Origin: Virgibacillus sp. AGTR
GTDB lineage: Bacteria; Bacillota; Bacilli; Bacillales; Amphibacillaceae
Length of the DNA stretch: 46,006 nucleotides
Reading direction: 5' to 3'
NCBI RefSeq assembly: GCF_016919725.2
Contig: NZ_JAJERH010000031.1
Coordinates: forward strand, 1 to 46,006
Below the pieces are notes generated by a model. It had not been told where the DNA came from. It ran no database searches and saw nothing but the letters and a program-made list of their open reading frames with translations. This document shows, one piece after another, positions 15,470 to 24,135 of the stretch; position 1 is the stretch's first letter; each line of letters opens with the position of its first letter. The translations under genes and the position numbers were made by a program.

Positions 15470-15527
15470 AAACTCCAAACCAATATCCGGAACTAAGTTC
15501 GTAACCTCGGATTATAGTTTGGAGTTT
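15470..15527. terminator. bidirectional hairpin between convergent genes
   Basis: AAACTCCAAAC pairs perfectly with GTTTGGAGTTT, with an inner GAAC-TAA-GTTC hairpin. It lies between the GNAT gene (plus) and the AI-2E gene (minus). It probably terminates both, although the T-tract is short. The rest of the 288-base gap holds nothing recognisable. Confidence 0.5.
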
Positions 15528-15569
15528 CACTTTATCTACATGTAATTTATGCTTTTAATAAGCTCAGCA

Positions 15570-16658
15570 TTAGATTAATGCATCTTCCTTATTTTTTTTA
15601 GAGTTTACGTATGTTTTATAGAAATGGATAATGATCGTCTTAATCACTGCATAAAATGGTACAGCAAATAGAATACCTAAGAATCCAGCAATGCTTCCTG
15701 CTGCTAAGATAACGGTAATGACTGTTAATGGATGTAAGTCTAATGCACGCCCCATAACATTTGGTGAAATTAAATTACTTTCAATTTGCTGCGCGGCTAT
15801 CATTACGATGGACACCCAAATCACCATAAACGGATCTTGGAATGCTCCAACGATTAATGCCGGAATTACGGCTATAAATGGACCAGCAAAAGGAATTACA
15901 TTCATTACCATAGCAAATAACGCTAGTGTTAAGGAATATTTTAAGTTAATGATCAAATATCCAATAAATAACAGCACACCGACGGCAAAACTAACAATTA
16001 ACTGCCCTTGTATAAAGGCTGTTAACGTTCCATCTACTTTGACAAACAAGCTACGAATATTCTCCGCTTTTTTCTTGGAAAAGATTTGTGTAATAAATGG
16101 AACTAGCTTCTCTCCATCCTTCAACATGAAGAATAAGAAAAATGGAACGAGAACTAATGCAGTAACAAATCCAATGAGTTGTCCAATAAATCCAAACAAA
16201 TAATTTAATACACTATCAATATGTGATTGAAGGTTATTCGTAAAATTATTGATTGCTTTGTCTATTTCTGCAGGAATAGCAGTTTGGTTTGATTGCCATA
16301 AAGAAATCATATCCTGCGCCCAGTTTACCATTGTTGGAACATTATCAATTAAATTCCTAAATTGTTGTTGGGCAATTGGAGCAATATACATATAGACAAA
16401 AACACCAAGAAGAATTAATACAAGAAATACAAGAATAATTGAAAAGATACGATTTATTTTAAGGCGTTCAAAGAAGTACATTAACGGCTTTGTTAAATAG
16501 TAAAGAATACCTGCACCTATAATAGGTACGGCGACGGCCCCTATTACTTTCAAAAAGGGTGTAAAAATAAAATCAGTAACCGAAATAAGTAATATTAACA
16601 GAAAAACCATTATGAAAAACACTAAAAACTGAAACCAGCGTTTATTTACCACCAACAT
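15570..16658 (-). CDS. AI-2E family transporter (YueF-like membrane protein)
   Basis: Integral membrane protein of about 362 residues with eight predicted helices, as in the AI-2E/PerM (UPF0118) family. Conserved family blocks include ALVLVPFFLFFMLKDGEKL, FIQGQLIVSFAVGVL, VIPFAGPFIAVIPALIVGAF and ISPNVMGRALDLHPLTVI. Members export small molecules or act in Na+ resistance, so the family name does not prove AI-2 transport. I place the start at the ATG at 16658, preceded by GAAGG. A GTG four codons upstream (16670) has no Shine-Dalgarno. Confidence 0.87.
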   Translation of the reverse strand: MLVVNKRWFQFLVFFIMVFLLILLISVTDFIFTPFLKVIGAVAVPIIGAGILYYLTKPLMYFFERLKINRIFSIILVFLVLILLGVFVYMYIAPIAQQQFRNLIDNVPTMVNWAQDMISLWQSNQTAIPAEIDKAINNFTNNLQSHIDSVLNYLFGFIGQLIGFVTALVLVPFFLFFMLKDGEKLVPFITQIFSKKKAENIRSLFVKVDGTLTAFIQGQLIVSFAVGVLLFIGYLIINLKYSLTLALFAMVMNVIPFAGPFIAVIPALIVGAFQDPFMVIWVSIVMIAAQQIESNLISPNVMGRALDLHPLTVITVILAAGSIAGFLGILFAVPFYAVIKTIIIHFYKTYVNSKKNKEDALI

Positions 16659-16924
16659 CCCAACCTTCACAAATCATTTGTATCTATTTTACCTGTTTCA
16701 AAGAATAATAGAAAGTATATCTTATTTAGCTTTACGAACTGTTTTGATACGACGACGCTAAAGTAACAATGATATTCCCAAACAAGACAGCTTTGATCTT
16801 TACGTTTTCTATTATTTTAACCTAATTTATGAAATCATAAACGATTCAAAATTTGATCGATAGAATAATCTGTGTAAGTATGCTAAAATTCGTATAGATT
16901 ATATACAGTTGGAGGACATAACGA

Positions 16925-18664
16925 ATGACCAGTTGGGAACAAGTCTATCAAAAATGGGAAACATTCCAAGATCTTGATGCGAATTTAAAGAATGAGTTAA
17001 CGAAATTAAATGGAAATCAGCTCGCATTGGAAGATGCTTTTTATAAAGAATTGACATTTGGGACAGGCGGGATGAGAGGGATCATTGGTCCTGGAATAAA
17101 CCGTATGAATATATATACCATTCGTAAGGCTGTTAATGGACTAGCAAATTATCTATTAGAACATACGGTAAATGTAAAAGACAGAGGTGTTGTAATCGCG
17201 TACGATTCCAGACATATGTCAAAAGAATTTGCTATTGAGACAGCAAAAGTATTAGGGGCATTTGGAATAACAGCATATGTGTTTAAATCATTAAGACCGA
17301 CCCCGCTACTTTCCTTTGCGGTACGTTATTTGGGAACGGTATCAGGAATAATGATTACAGCAAGTCATAATCCTCCAGAATATAACGGTTTTAAGGTGTA
17401 TAATGAGGATGGTGGACAAATAACACCAAATCAGGCAGCTGACATTATTGCCTGCATTCAACAAACAGACGATGAATTATTAGTTCCCTATATGGATCAA
17501 GCTACATTAGAAAAAGAAGAACTAATTAACTGGATTGGGAATGAAATTGATAATGCCTACTTAGAAAAATTGATTGATATATCTAAGCTGCCTGCAGAAG
17601 AACGTGAGCAAGAGAAAGCTATACCAATTGTCTTTACACCACTTCACGGAACTGCTTATGAGCTCGTATCTCAGGGATTGGCACAATTGAATTTTACGAA
17701 TGTTCATGTTGTAGAAGAACAAGCTGTCCCAGATCCAGAGTTTTCTACTGTGAAATCACCTAATCCAGAGGAGCATCAAGCATTCACAAGGGCAATACAA
17801 CAGGGGAAAAAGCATGATGCAGCTATTTTATTAGCAACAGATCCGGACGCCGATCGTTTAGGTGTTGCTGTCAAAGACGACACGGGTAATTATCAAGTGT
17901 TAACCGGTAATCAGTTAGGTGCATTAATGCTGGATTATATTTTATCGCATAGTGATTCGGCATTATTAAAAAGCGGACGGATGCTAAAAACAGTAGTGAC
18001 ATCGGAACTAGGTAAAGCAGTGGCGGATTACTATGGAATAACGACAATTAATACTTTGACAGGCTTTAAATATATTGGAGAAAAAATACGGGAGTTTGAC
18101 GCAACTGGTGAAACATTCGTATTTGGTTATGAGGAGAGCTATGGTTATTTAACGAGTAGCTTTGCACGAGATAAAGATGCGATACAAGCAGCTATGATGG
18201 CAAGTGAAATGGCATACTATTGGAAGAATAAAGGTAAAACTTTGCATGATGCGCTTCATGAACTATATGAAAGGCATGGCTATTATAAGGAAGACATGAC
18301 ATCTCTAACTTTAAAAGGGAAGCAAGGGTCTGAGCAAATAGCTAAGATTATGGCTACAATCCGCTCAGAACCATTACAGGAAATTGCTGATTTATGTGTG
18401 AAAGCAACAGAAGATTATTTAATTGGTCAACGCTATACGCTCGATAATCCAGAAAATATAGAAGCTATTGAACTACCTAAAGAAAATATGATGAAATTTA
18501 TTTTAGAACAGCATAGCTGGGTTTGCCTTCGCCCATCAGGTACTGAACCAAAAATCAAATGTTATTATGGGGTTTGTACGGAAAATGAAAAAGAGAGCAT
18601 ACAAAGGATTTCTGCATTAAAACAAGCTATGGAACGGATTCTTGAACAAATTATCGAGGGCTAA
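16925..18664 (+). CDS. pgcA: alpha-phosphoglucomutase / phospho-sugar mutase
   Basis: Interconverts glucose 6-phosphate and glucose 1-phosphate, feeding UDP-glucose and teichoic-acid glycolipid synthesis. At 579 residues it matches B. subtilis PgcA. The catalytic phosphoserine loop is TASHNPPEYNGFKVY with Ser147. The metal-binding loop is DPDADR at 306-311. The sugar-binding loop GYEESYGY lies in domain 3, and the phosphate-binding loop RPSGTEPK starts at residue 536. GGAGG is 8-9 bases before the ATG. The gene stands alone, with the Mn2+ riboswitch-terC unit downstream. Confidence 0.95.
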   Translation: MTSWEQVYQKWETFQDLDANLKNELTKLNGNQLALEDAFYKELTFGTGGMRGIIGPGINRMNIYTIRKAVNGLANYLLEHTVNVKDRGVVIAYDSRHMSKEFAIETAKVLGAFGITAYVFKSLRPTPLLSFAVRYLGTVSGIMITASHNPPEYNGFKVYNEDGGQITPNQAADIIACIQQTDDELLVPYMDQATLEKEELINWIGNEIDNAYLEKLIDISKLPAEEREQEKAIPIVFTPLHGTAYELVSQGLAQLNFTNVHVVEEQAVPDPEFSTVKSPNPEEHQAFTRAIQQGKKHDAAILLATDPDADRLGVAVKDDTGNYQVLTGNQLGALMLDYILSHSDSALLKSGRMLKTVVTSELGKAVADYYGITTINTLTGFKYIGEKIREFDATGETFVFGYEESYGYLTSSFARDKDAIQAAMMASEMAYYWKNKGKTLHDALHELYERHGYYKEDMTSLTLKGKQGSEQIAKIMATIRSEPLQEIADLCVKATEDYLIGQRYTLDNPENIEAIELPKENMMKFILEQHSWVCLRPSGTEPKIKCYYGVCTENEKESIQRISALKQAMERILEQIIEG

Positions 18665-18733
18665 TATGGTGAATAGATTTGATTCTGTGGGGAAGGCTAG
18701 TTACTAAAACTAGACACATGGTAGAATCAATCG

Positions 18734-18762
18734 TTGACATTTTATGTTTATCGATGTTTAAT
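18734..18762 (+). promoter_or_regulatory. sigma-A promoter of the riboswitch-terC unit
   Basis: Perfect TTGACA at 18734-18739, a 17-base spacer, and TTTAAT at 18757-18762. Transcription would start at about 18769, just upstream of the riboswitch. Confidence 0.7.
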
Positions 18763-18785
18763 AGTAAGTAATGTTATATTCCTAT

Positions 18786-18897
18786 TAAAGGGGAGTAGCT
18801 GTACAATTTTAGTCGTCATTACGAGAATATTCTCCGGCTGAATTGGCAACGATCGTTGTTAGCGAGACCTTTACCAGTCTAGGTAAGGGTCTTTTTT
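18786..18897 (+). ncRNA. yybP-ykoY manganese riboswitch
   Basis: The leader begins AAAGGGGAGTAGCTG, the conserved 5' signature of the yybP-ykoY family. It continues through an arm with TCTCCGGC and ends GTTAGCGAGACCTTTACC, then GGTAAGGGTCTTTTTT. That last part is an intrinsic terminator whose stem GACCTTTACC/GGTAAGGGTC overlaps the conserved 3' arm. Mn2+ binding is expected to stabilise the aptamer and allow read-through into the TerC-family gene, as known for ykoY. A second hairpin, TTACC-TATT-GGTAA, follows at about 18906. Confidence 0.92.
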
Positions 18898-19034
18898 GAT
18901 GGTTCTTACCTATTGGTAGGAGCTTTTTTATTTGTACGAAGTTACATAACGTAATTTTAGGTAGAAGTAAAAGCTTCAAGTCGAATATAAGGTTAAAGCT
19001 CTATACGAGCGTAGCAGAAGGGAGAGCCTAGAGA

Positions 19035-19811
19035 ATGGGTATTGAATTATTAGTGGAATATTTATGGGTATTAGTAGTTTTAATTGGACTCGAAGGTTTA
19101 CTAGCCGCTGATAATGCGCTTGTCTTAGCGATAATGGTGAAGCATTTACCGGAAGATCAGCGAAAGAAAGCATTATTCTATGGATTGGCTGGTGCATTTG
19201 TATTACGATTTGGTTCATTGTTTATTATTTCATTCCTTGTCGATGTATGGCAAGTACAAGCGATTGGTGCAGCTTACCTGTTATTTATATCGATTAAACA
19301 TTTATATGATAAGTTAAAATCCAAGGATGAACCAGATGAAGAAGCGAGTGCCAAAGAAGAAAAAGGTAGCGGTTTTTGGATGACCGTCTTAAAAGTAGAA
19401 TTTGCTGACCTTGCCTTTGCGGTCGATTCTATTCTTGCAGCAGTAGCTTTAGCAGTAGCTTTACCACCAACTAATCTTGGCCATATCGGAAGTCTAGACA
19501 CCGGACAATTCTTGGTAGTTTTTGCTGGTGGAATGATTGGATTAATTATCATGCGTTTTGCAGCTAATGTTTTTGTGGATTTATTAAATAAGCGTCCTGG
19601 TTTGGAAATTGCGGCGTTTGTAATTGTTGGCTGGGTCGGAGTTAAACTAGCTTTAATCGTTCTTGCACATCCAGATATTGCTTGGATACCACATGATTTT
19701 CCACATTCAACATTATGGAAATCGATATTCTATGTCGTATTAGTAGGAATTGCGGTTATTGGTTGGTTTACCTCTAGCGATGCAAACAAAAAAGAAAAAG
19801 CTCAGGATTAA
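19035..19811 (+). CDS. TerC-family membrane protein (YkoY-like), Mn2+-riboswitch controlled
   Basis: Integral membrane protein of 258 residues with about seven helices. Acidic family motifs lie within helices: GLEGLLAADNALVLAIMV near the N-terminus and ADLAFAVDSILAA in the middle. A charged cytoplasmic loop of Asp, Glu and Lys (about residues 92-112) separates them. TerC proteins of this group export manganese and help metallate exported enzymes. The yybP-ykoY riboswitch 140 bases upstream strongly supports Mn2+ efflux. AAGGGAGAG precedes the ATG. I leave the symbol open because ykoY and yceF-type paralogues are hard to separate. Confidence 0.92.
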   Translation: MGIELLVEYLWVLVVLIGLEGLLAADNALVLAIMVKHLPEDQRKKALFYGLAGAFVLRFGSLFIISFLVDVWQVQAIGAAYLLFISIKHLYDKLKSKDEPDEEASAKEEKGSGFWMTVLKVEFADLAFAVDSILAAVALAVALPPTNLGHIGSLDTGQFLVVFAGGMIGLIIMRFAANVFVDLLNKRPGLEIAAFVIVGWVGVKLALIVLAHPDIAWIPHDFPHSTLWKSIFYVVLVGIAVIGWFTSSDANKKEKAQD

Positions 19812-20195
19812 CGTCAATGAATGATCTTTTATGAAGGAATAGATTAGGTTTTCAAAAAAGTCTCTTTTAAAATCAGTGGAATGGTCATCTTAGTCGACAA
19901 CACGTTAACCTCGTGTGAGGGAGAAGCGCTCTCTGTGGTTCAATTTTTGTTCAACTCCCTACAAAGAAATAATAGGGGAAAGTAAAGCAGTGTGGTACTA
20001 CCAATCAGTGGGTGCTAAACAACACCCCCCACTGATTGAAGTTTCACTGTATTTTTTGAGCGTACCTGTATAGGCTGCTGAATTATTGTGATTATTCTGA
20101 TGAAATACTTTTTATAATTATGTGAGCAGGGTTTGAAGCATAACTATTCCCTTTAGAAATGGATGTTTAGTAGTCTATAGCTAAGAGGTGATTAC
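19812..20195. other. intergenic region between the TerC gene and the OsmC gene
   Basis: About 385 bases without a gene. It contains a short AACACGTTAACCTCG block that faintly resembles the family C core and a family D fragment at 19990-20052. The OsmC ribosome binding site AAGAGGTGAT is at the end. No riboswitch is seen. Confidence 0.4.
19990..20052 (+). repeat. family D fragment, copy D7
   Basis: Contains TGGTACTACCAATCAGTGGG and CCCACTGATTGAAGTTTCAC, which pair imperfectly with each other. The second half is identical to the right end of family D copies at 9146 and 25809. Confidence 0.45.
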
Positions 20196-20636
20196 ATGGC
20201 AGAGCATCATTTTCATTTAAAAGCAGATTGGCCAGGTGGGAGAAATAGTCAAGGCTTCCTAGAGACAGGTAACTTGAAAACAAATATATCTATACCACCT
20301 GAAATGGATGGTCCAGGAATTGGAACAAATCCGGACGAAATGCTATTAGGTGCAGCTGCTACCTGTTATATTATTACATTAGCAGCAATGATTGAAAGAG
20401 CGGAATTGCCTTTAAAGCAAATGTATTTACATTCGGAAGGGATCGTGGACGTGACAAAGGGAGTATTCACGTATAAGCGAATTATACATCGGCCAACGGT
20501 TACTTTAACAGAGCATGCGACAGAAGGTCAACATAGTCAACTCCGCAAATTAGTCATCAAGGCAGAACAAAGCTGTATGATTTCTAGAGCATTAAAAGGA
20601 AATGTGGAAATTGAATTAGAACCAACCCTAGTTTGA
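20196..20636 (+). CDS. OsmC/Ohr-family peroxide reductase-like protein
   Basis: Predicted thiol-dependent hydroperoxide reductase of 146 residues. The two redox cysteines of the family are present: Cys57 in GAAATCYIITLAAM and Cys127 in EQSCMISRAL. The N-terminal strands carry FLETGNLKTNISIPPEMDGP and GTNPDEMLL. It lacks the classical Ohr QTIC context, so it belongs to a less characterised OsmC subgroup (SACOL1771/YkaA-like naming is uncertain). AAGAGGTGAT precedes the ATG. It is monocistronic with its own terminator. Confidence 0.88.
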   Translation: MAEHHFHLKADWPGGRNSQGFLETGNLKTNISIPPEMDGPGIGTNPDEMLLGAAATCYIITLAAMIERAELPLKQMYLHSEGIVDVTKGVFTYKRIIHRPTVTLTEHATEGQHSQLRKLVIKAEQSCMISRALKGNVEIELEPTLV

Positions 20637-20711
20637 TAAGTGTTTGTCACAAAATTTAGTCTAGCAGATAAGGCTTGGAATGACCGAGTTTCATTTTAAA
20701 AAAACAGGAAA

Positions 20712-20741
20712 GGAAGCTGACTATTGAGGCAGCTTCTTTTT
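20712..20741 (+). terminator. intrinsic terminator of the OsmC gene
   Basis: GAAGCTG and CAGCTTC pair around a 10-base loop and are followed by TTTTT. A TTG that could start the next small frame lies inside this loop, which argues against it. Confidence 0.7.
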
Positions 20742-20762
20742 AATGGTTCACTAACAGATGGA

Positions 20763-20954
20763 ATGATGTTACCTAAAGGAATCGTTCCAAGCGAGATAAA
20801 CTACTGGGGGTATTTGTCATTTTTGATTATACAGAAAGGGATAGATTCTTATATCGAAGATCTGCTCCATTTTGAAAAAGCAGATCCAGAGTGTAGTACA
20901 TATCCTAGGCTCAAAAAATCAGATGATAAAGCTGGATTAGTAATTAGCTTTTAA
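20763..20954 (+). CDS. small hypothetical protein (uncertain)
   Basis: A 63-residue frame from the ATG at 20763, with aromatic and acidic residues (EINYWGYLSFLIIQKGIDSY, then EDLLHFEKADPE). It is framed by the OsmC terminator before it and a strong terminator at 20980-21009 after it, which suggests a separate short transcription unit. The ribosome binding site is poor. I do not recognise a family. It could be a gene fragment. Confidence 0.25.
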   Translation: MMLPKGIVPSEINYWGYLSFLIIQKGIDSYIEDLLHFEKADPECSTYPRLKKSDDKAGLVISF

Positions 20955-20979
20955 AATCACAATATTCTATTTATGTTAG

Positions 20980-21009
20980 CCGGTTTCTTTAGGAGAAACC
21001 GGTTTTTTT
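20980..21009 (+). terminator. intrinsic terminator
   Basis: CCGGTTTCT pairs with AGAAACCGG around a 5-base loop, followed by seven T. Family B copy B3 begins 5 bases later. Confidence 0.8.
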
Positions 21010-21013
21010 AAAA

Positions 21014-21570
21014 GATAAGAAAGTATAAAATCGGTGCAATGACTGCGTTAAGCCAAGTAGTTATTTTGAAATGTTTGATGTATATTGGCAATGCTCCGAC
21101 TAATTACTTCGCTTTCCGTGGGCACGACCTCAACTAACTTTGCAAAGAAGAACACGTTGCAAAGTGGATTTTTGGCTCGCGCTATTCCCGCAGGAGTCTA
21201 CGTAATTAGTCTCCGCTATGAGAAGGTGCAACAATTCTTGTCATAAGTAATAGGTTGACTTTTTTTACAATGGGTAAAGTGAAAATCGCTATCCGTGAGT
21301 ATAAAAGCAGCTGTGTTACTTCATGCTAGCGTTGTAGAGCCTGAGGCCACTTCAACTCCTGTGGGAAATGTTTGACCTGAAGATCCACTTTTTTGAGCGG
21401 GTTTTGCTAAAAAAGTTAGCTGAAGGACAAACCCCACGGAAAGGGAAGTGGGCAGACGGAGTGGTGGTCAAGCAAGCAGTAGCTATTATTCCATAATAGC
21501 TACTAGAGGAAGCGTAAATCTGAGCATTTAGTGATAAGGAATGAGCGAATTTTGCTCCGTTTTTCTAATT
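21014..21570 (+). repeat. structured repeat family B, copy B3
   Basis: Long-form B element, nearly identical to B2, with the GACTAATTAC/GTAATTAGTC arms, the long hairpin and the terminal hairpin. A 14-base segment (TAATAGCGAAGGGC in B2) is missing before GGCCACTTC, as in B4. This shifts any reading frame. The terminator stem has decayed to GAGC/GCTC. Confidence 0.85.
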
Positions 21571-21575
21571 GTCAA

Positions 21576-21769
21576 AGGAAATTATAAAATTAGCCCATGT
21601 GGATAAAGATGGGCGTGTTGAGCCACGTCCAGCTCCAGCACCCAGAAACGAGGCGACTTCACGAATCGCCCTACGCTAAGTCATCATCGGCTTGCAAGCT
21701 CACCGTGATTCCTTTACCTCTGTTGGCTCGCTCCAGTAATCGGGCGCTAGCGCTTTTGTTCGTAAGTGG
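21576..21769 (-). repeat. interspersed repeat family A, copy A3
   Basis: Reverse-orientation A element, GGAAATTATAAAATTAGCCC through TAATCGGGCGCTAGCGC. It follows directly after the terminator of B3, the opposite order to the usual A-then-B arrangement. Part of the GACTGGAGCGAGTC block is shortened. Confidence 0.8.
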
Positions 21770-21827
21770 TTGTCAGCCCTCTTAAAAACTCTAACCCGTG
21801 CATCCAAGATGGAAGCAAATCATTCTC

Positions 21828-21856
21828 TTGACACAAATGCTAAACCGTTGTATCTT
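21828..21856 (+). promoter_or_regulatory. candidate sigma-A promoter of tcyP
   Basis: Perfect TTGACA at 21828-21833, a 17-base spacer, TATCTT at 21851-21856. It gives a leader of about 120 bases. Confidence 0.6.
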
Positions 21857-21873
21857 ATTTAAAGTCATACTAA

Positions 21874-21908
21874 TTTTATCGGAATAATAAAATATGGTAA
21901 CGATAAAA
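21874..21908 (+). promoter_or_regulatory. inverted repeat in the tcyP leader
   Basis: TTTTATCG and CGATAAAA form a perfect 8-bp inverted repeat 19 bases apart, just past the predicted transcription start and followed by ATTTTTTG. It could be a repressor site (tcyP of B. subtilis is under CymR control) or a weak leader terminator. The sequence alone does not decide. Confidence 0.35.
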
Positions 21909-21983
21909 ATTTTTTGCGCATATGATAAGTTCAACTTCATATGCAAATAATAACGGAAATGACAAACAAGGAGGGTTTATATA

Positions 21984-23378
21984 ATGAGTTTACTTTATAC
22001 CATTGTAAACATCGCAGTACTAGTTATTTTAATTGGATTACTTATATGGATGCAGAAAAAGCATTTTTCATTTACGAAGCGTGTGTTTACTGGGCTAGGT
22101 GCTGGTATTGTCTTAGGTGCTATATTACAGCTGGTTTATGGTACAGGTTCAGAAGTATTAACAGAAACTACGGAGTGGTATAGCATCGTAGGTAGTGGTT
22201 ATATCCGTTTTCTTATGATGATTGTAGTACCGCTTGTTATGGTGTCGATTATTCAATCCATTATAAATTTAGAAAAAACTGCTGAATTAGGAAAAATGTC
22301 AGCTTGGATTATTGGCATTTTAATAACAACAACGATGATTGCTGCCTTGATCGGAATTGGTTCGGCAACACTATTTGACTTAAGTGCTGACCAAATAGAA
22401 GCTGGGCATGCAGAAAATGAACGAGGAACAATGCTTGAGACCACATTGGGTGAAGTTGAAAATCAATCAGCTCCACAAAAAATTCTGAATTTCATCCCGT
22501 CTAATATTTTCTTAGATATGACTGGAGAGCGATCTACTTCTGTTATTGCAGTAGTTATATTCTCGGTAATTGTCGGTATTGCTGTGCTCGGAGTTCGTAG
22601 GAAGAACCCAGAACAGGCAGAAATGTTTACAAAGATCGTTAATTCTCTTTATGCAGTCGTTATGAGAATCGTTACATTAATTTTACGTTTAACACCTTAT
22701 GGTATTTTAGCACTGATGGCAAATACGGTGGCAAGCACAGACTTCGCAGGCATTGTAGAACTAGGTAAATTTGTTCTCGCATCATATGTTGCGTTAATCG
22801 TTATGTTTGTTATTCATCTATTATTAGTAAGTTTATTCGGATTGAACCCGTTCATATATTTACGTAAGGTCATTCCTGTATTAGGCTTTGCGTTTACATC
22901 ACGTTCAAGTGCTGGAACGATCCCGCTAAACATTCAAGCACAACGAAATTCGCTAGGTATTGATCAAGGTATTGCCAACATGTCAGCGTCATTTGGTGCA
23001 ACAATGGGACAAAACGGATGTGCAGGTATATATCCAGCTATGCTGGCTGTTATGATTGCGCCAACAGTAGGAATCGATCCATTATCACCTGGATTTATAT
23101 TGCAATTAGTACTTATTATTGGTATTAGTTCATTTGGAATTGCTGGTGTTGGTGGGGGAGCAACCTTTGCAGCATTAATTGTACTTTCCTCCATGAATAT
23201 GCCAGTTGCACTAGCTGGGCTATTGATTTCCATTGAAGCCTTTATTGATATGGGACGTACTGCTCTTAATGTTAATGGTTCTATGGTTAGTGGGACATTG
23301 ACATCGAGAATACTAAAAAAGATGGATGTTAAAACATTTAATGATAAAACGGCAATAGAGGAAAGTTCATCCCTTTAA
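21984..23378 (+). CDS. tcyP: L-cystine:cation symporter TcyP (DAACS family)
   Basis: Imports L-cystine across the cytoplasmic membrane with Na+ or H+. At 464 residues it matches B. subtilis TcyP (YhcL, 463). It has about ten hydrophobic segments. Conserved transport motifs of the dicarboxylate/amino acid:cation family are FTSRSSAGTIPLNIQAQ, then MSASFGATMGQNGCAGIYPA and GIAGVGGGATFAALIVLSSM. A strong AAGGAGGG lies 9 bases before the ATG. It is a single gene with a promoter at 21828 and its own terminator. Control by cysteine availability is likely by analogy. Confidence 0.93.
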   Translation: MSLLYTIVNIAVLVILIGLLIWMQKKHFSFTKRVFTGLGAGIVLGAILQLVYGTGSEVLTETTEWYSIVGSGYIRFLMMIVVPLVMVSIIQSIINLEKTAELGKMSAWIIGILITTTMIAALIGIGSATLFDLSADQIEAGHAENERGTMLETTLGEVENQSAPQKILNFIPSNIFLDMTGERSTSVIAVVIFSVIVGIAVLGVRRKNPEQAEMFTKIVNSLYAVVMRIVTLILRLTPYGILALMANTVASTDFAGIVELGKFVLASYVALIVMFVIHLLLVSLFGLNPFIYLRKVIPVLGFAFTSRSSAGTIPLNIQAQRNSLGIDQGIANMSASFGATMGQNGCAGIYPAMLAVMIAPTVGIDPLSPGFILQLVLIIGISSFGIAGVGGGATFAALIVLSSMNMPVALAGLLISIEAFIDMGRTALNVNGSMVSGTLTSRILKKMDVKTFNDKTAIEESSSL

Positions 23379-23401
23379 GATTTTTGTCAATATGAAGCGG
23401 T

Positions 23402-23440
23402 AGCTTGTAGAGAACTTAGAGTTTCTCTACAAGCTTTTTT
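23402..23440 (+). terminator. intrinsic terminator of tcyP
   Basis: AGCTTGTAGAGAA pairs perfectly with TTCTCTACAAGCT around CTTAGAGT and is followed by TTTTT. Family A copy A4 starts about 10 bases after the T-tract. Confidence 0.88.
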
Positions 23441-23449
23441 GTAGTCTGT

Positions 23450-23660
23450 GGAATTTAGTGGAATTTATAAAACCTGCCCATGTGGATAAATATGGGTATG
23501 TAGAGCAACGTCTAGCTCCAGCGTCCAGAAATTAGGCGACTTCACGAATCGCCCTAAAAAAGTTATCATTGGCTCGTACAGACTCACCGTGATTTCTTTA
23601 TCACAGCTGACTCGCTCCAGTCGCTACGTTTCTAATCGGGCGCTTGCGCTTTTCTTATAA
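23450..23660 (-). repeat. interspersed repeat family A, copy A4
   Basis: Reverse-orientation A element beginning GTGGAATTTATAAAACCTGC and ending TCTAATCGGGCGCTTGCGC, slightly diverged. It lies between the tcyP terminator and family B copy B4. Confidence 0.8.
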
Positions 23661-23661
23661 G

Positions 23662-24135
23662 TTAAGAAAGTATAAAATCAGTGCAATGACTGCGTTAAGC
23701 CAAGTAGTTATTTTGAAATGTTAGATGTATATTGGCAATGCTCCGACTAATTACTTCGTGAGTCTACGTAATTAGTCTCCGCTATGAGAAGGTGCAACAA
23801 TTCTTGTCATAAGTAATAGGTTGACTTTTTTTACAATGGGTAAAGTGAAAATCGCTATCCGTGAGTATAAAAGCAGCTGTGTTACTTCATGCTAGCGTTG
23901 TAGAGCCTGAGGCCACTTCAACTCCTGTGGGAAATGTTTGACCTGAAGATCCACTTTTTTGAGCGGGTTTTGCTAAAAAAGTTAGCTGAAGGACAAACCC
24001 CACGGAAAGGGAAGTGGGCAGCCGGAGTGGTGGTCAAGCAAGCAGTAGCTAGTATTCCATAATAGCTACTAGAGGAAGCGTAAATCTGAGCATTTAGTGA
24101 TAAGGACTGAGCGAATTTTGCTCAGTTTTTTTATT
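23662..24135 (+). repeat. structured repeat family B, copy B4 (core deleted)
   Basis: As other B copies, but about 95 bases of the central C-like core are missing. Sequence jumps from CTAATTACTTCG straight to TGAGTCTACGTAATTAG. The GACTAATTAC/GTAATTAGTC arms are kept and now lie close together. The downstream long hairpin and the terminator (ACTGAGC/GCTCAGT plus T-tract) are intact. It also lacks the 14-base segment missing from B3. Confidence 0.85.
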
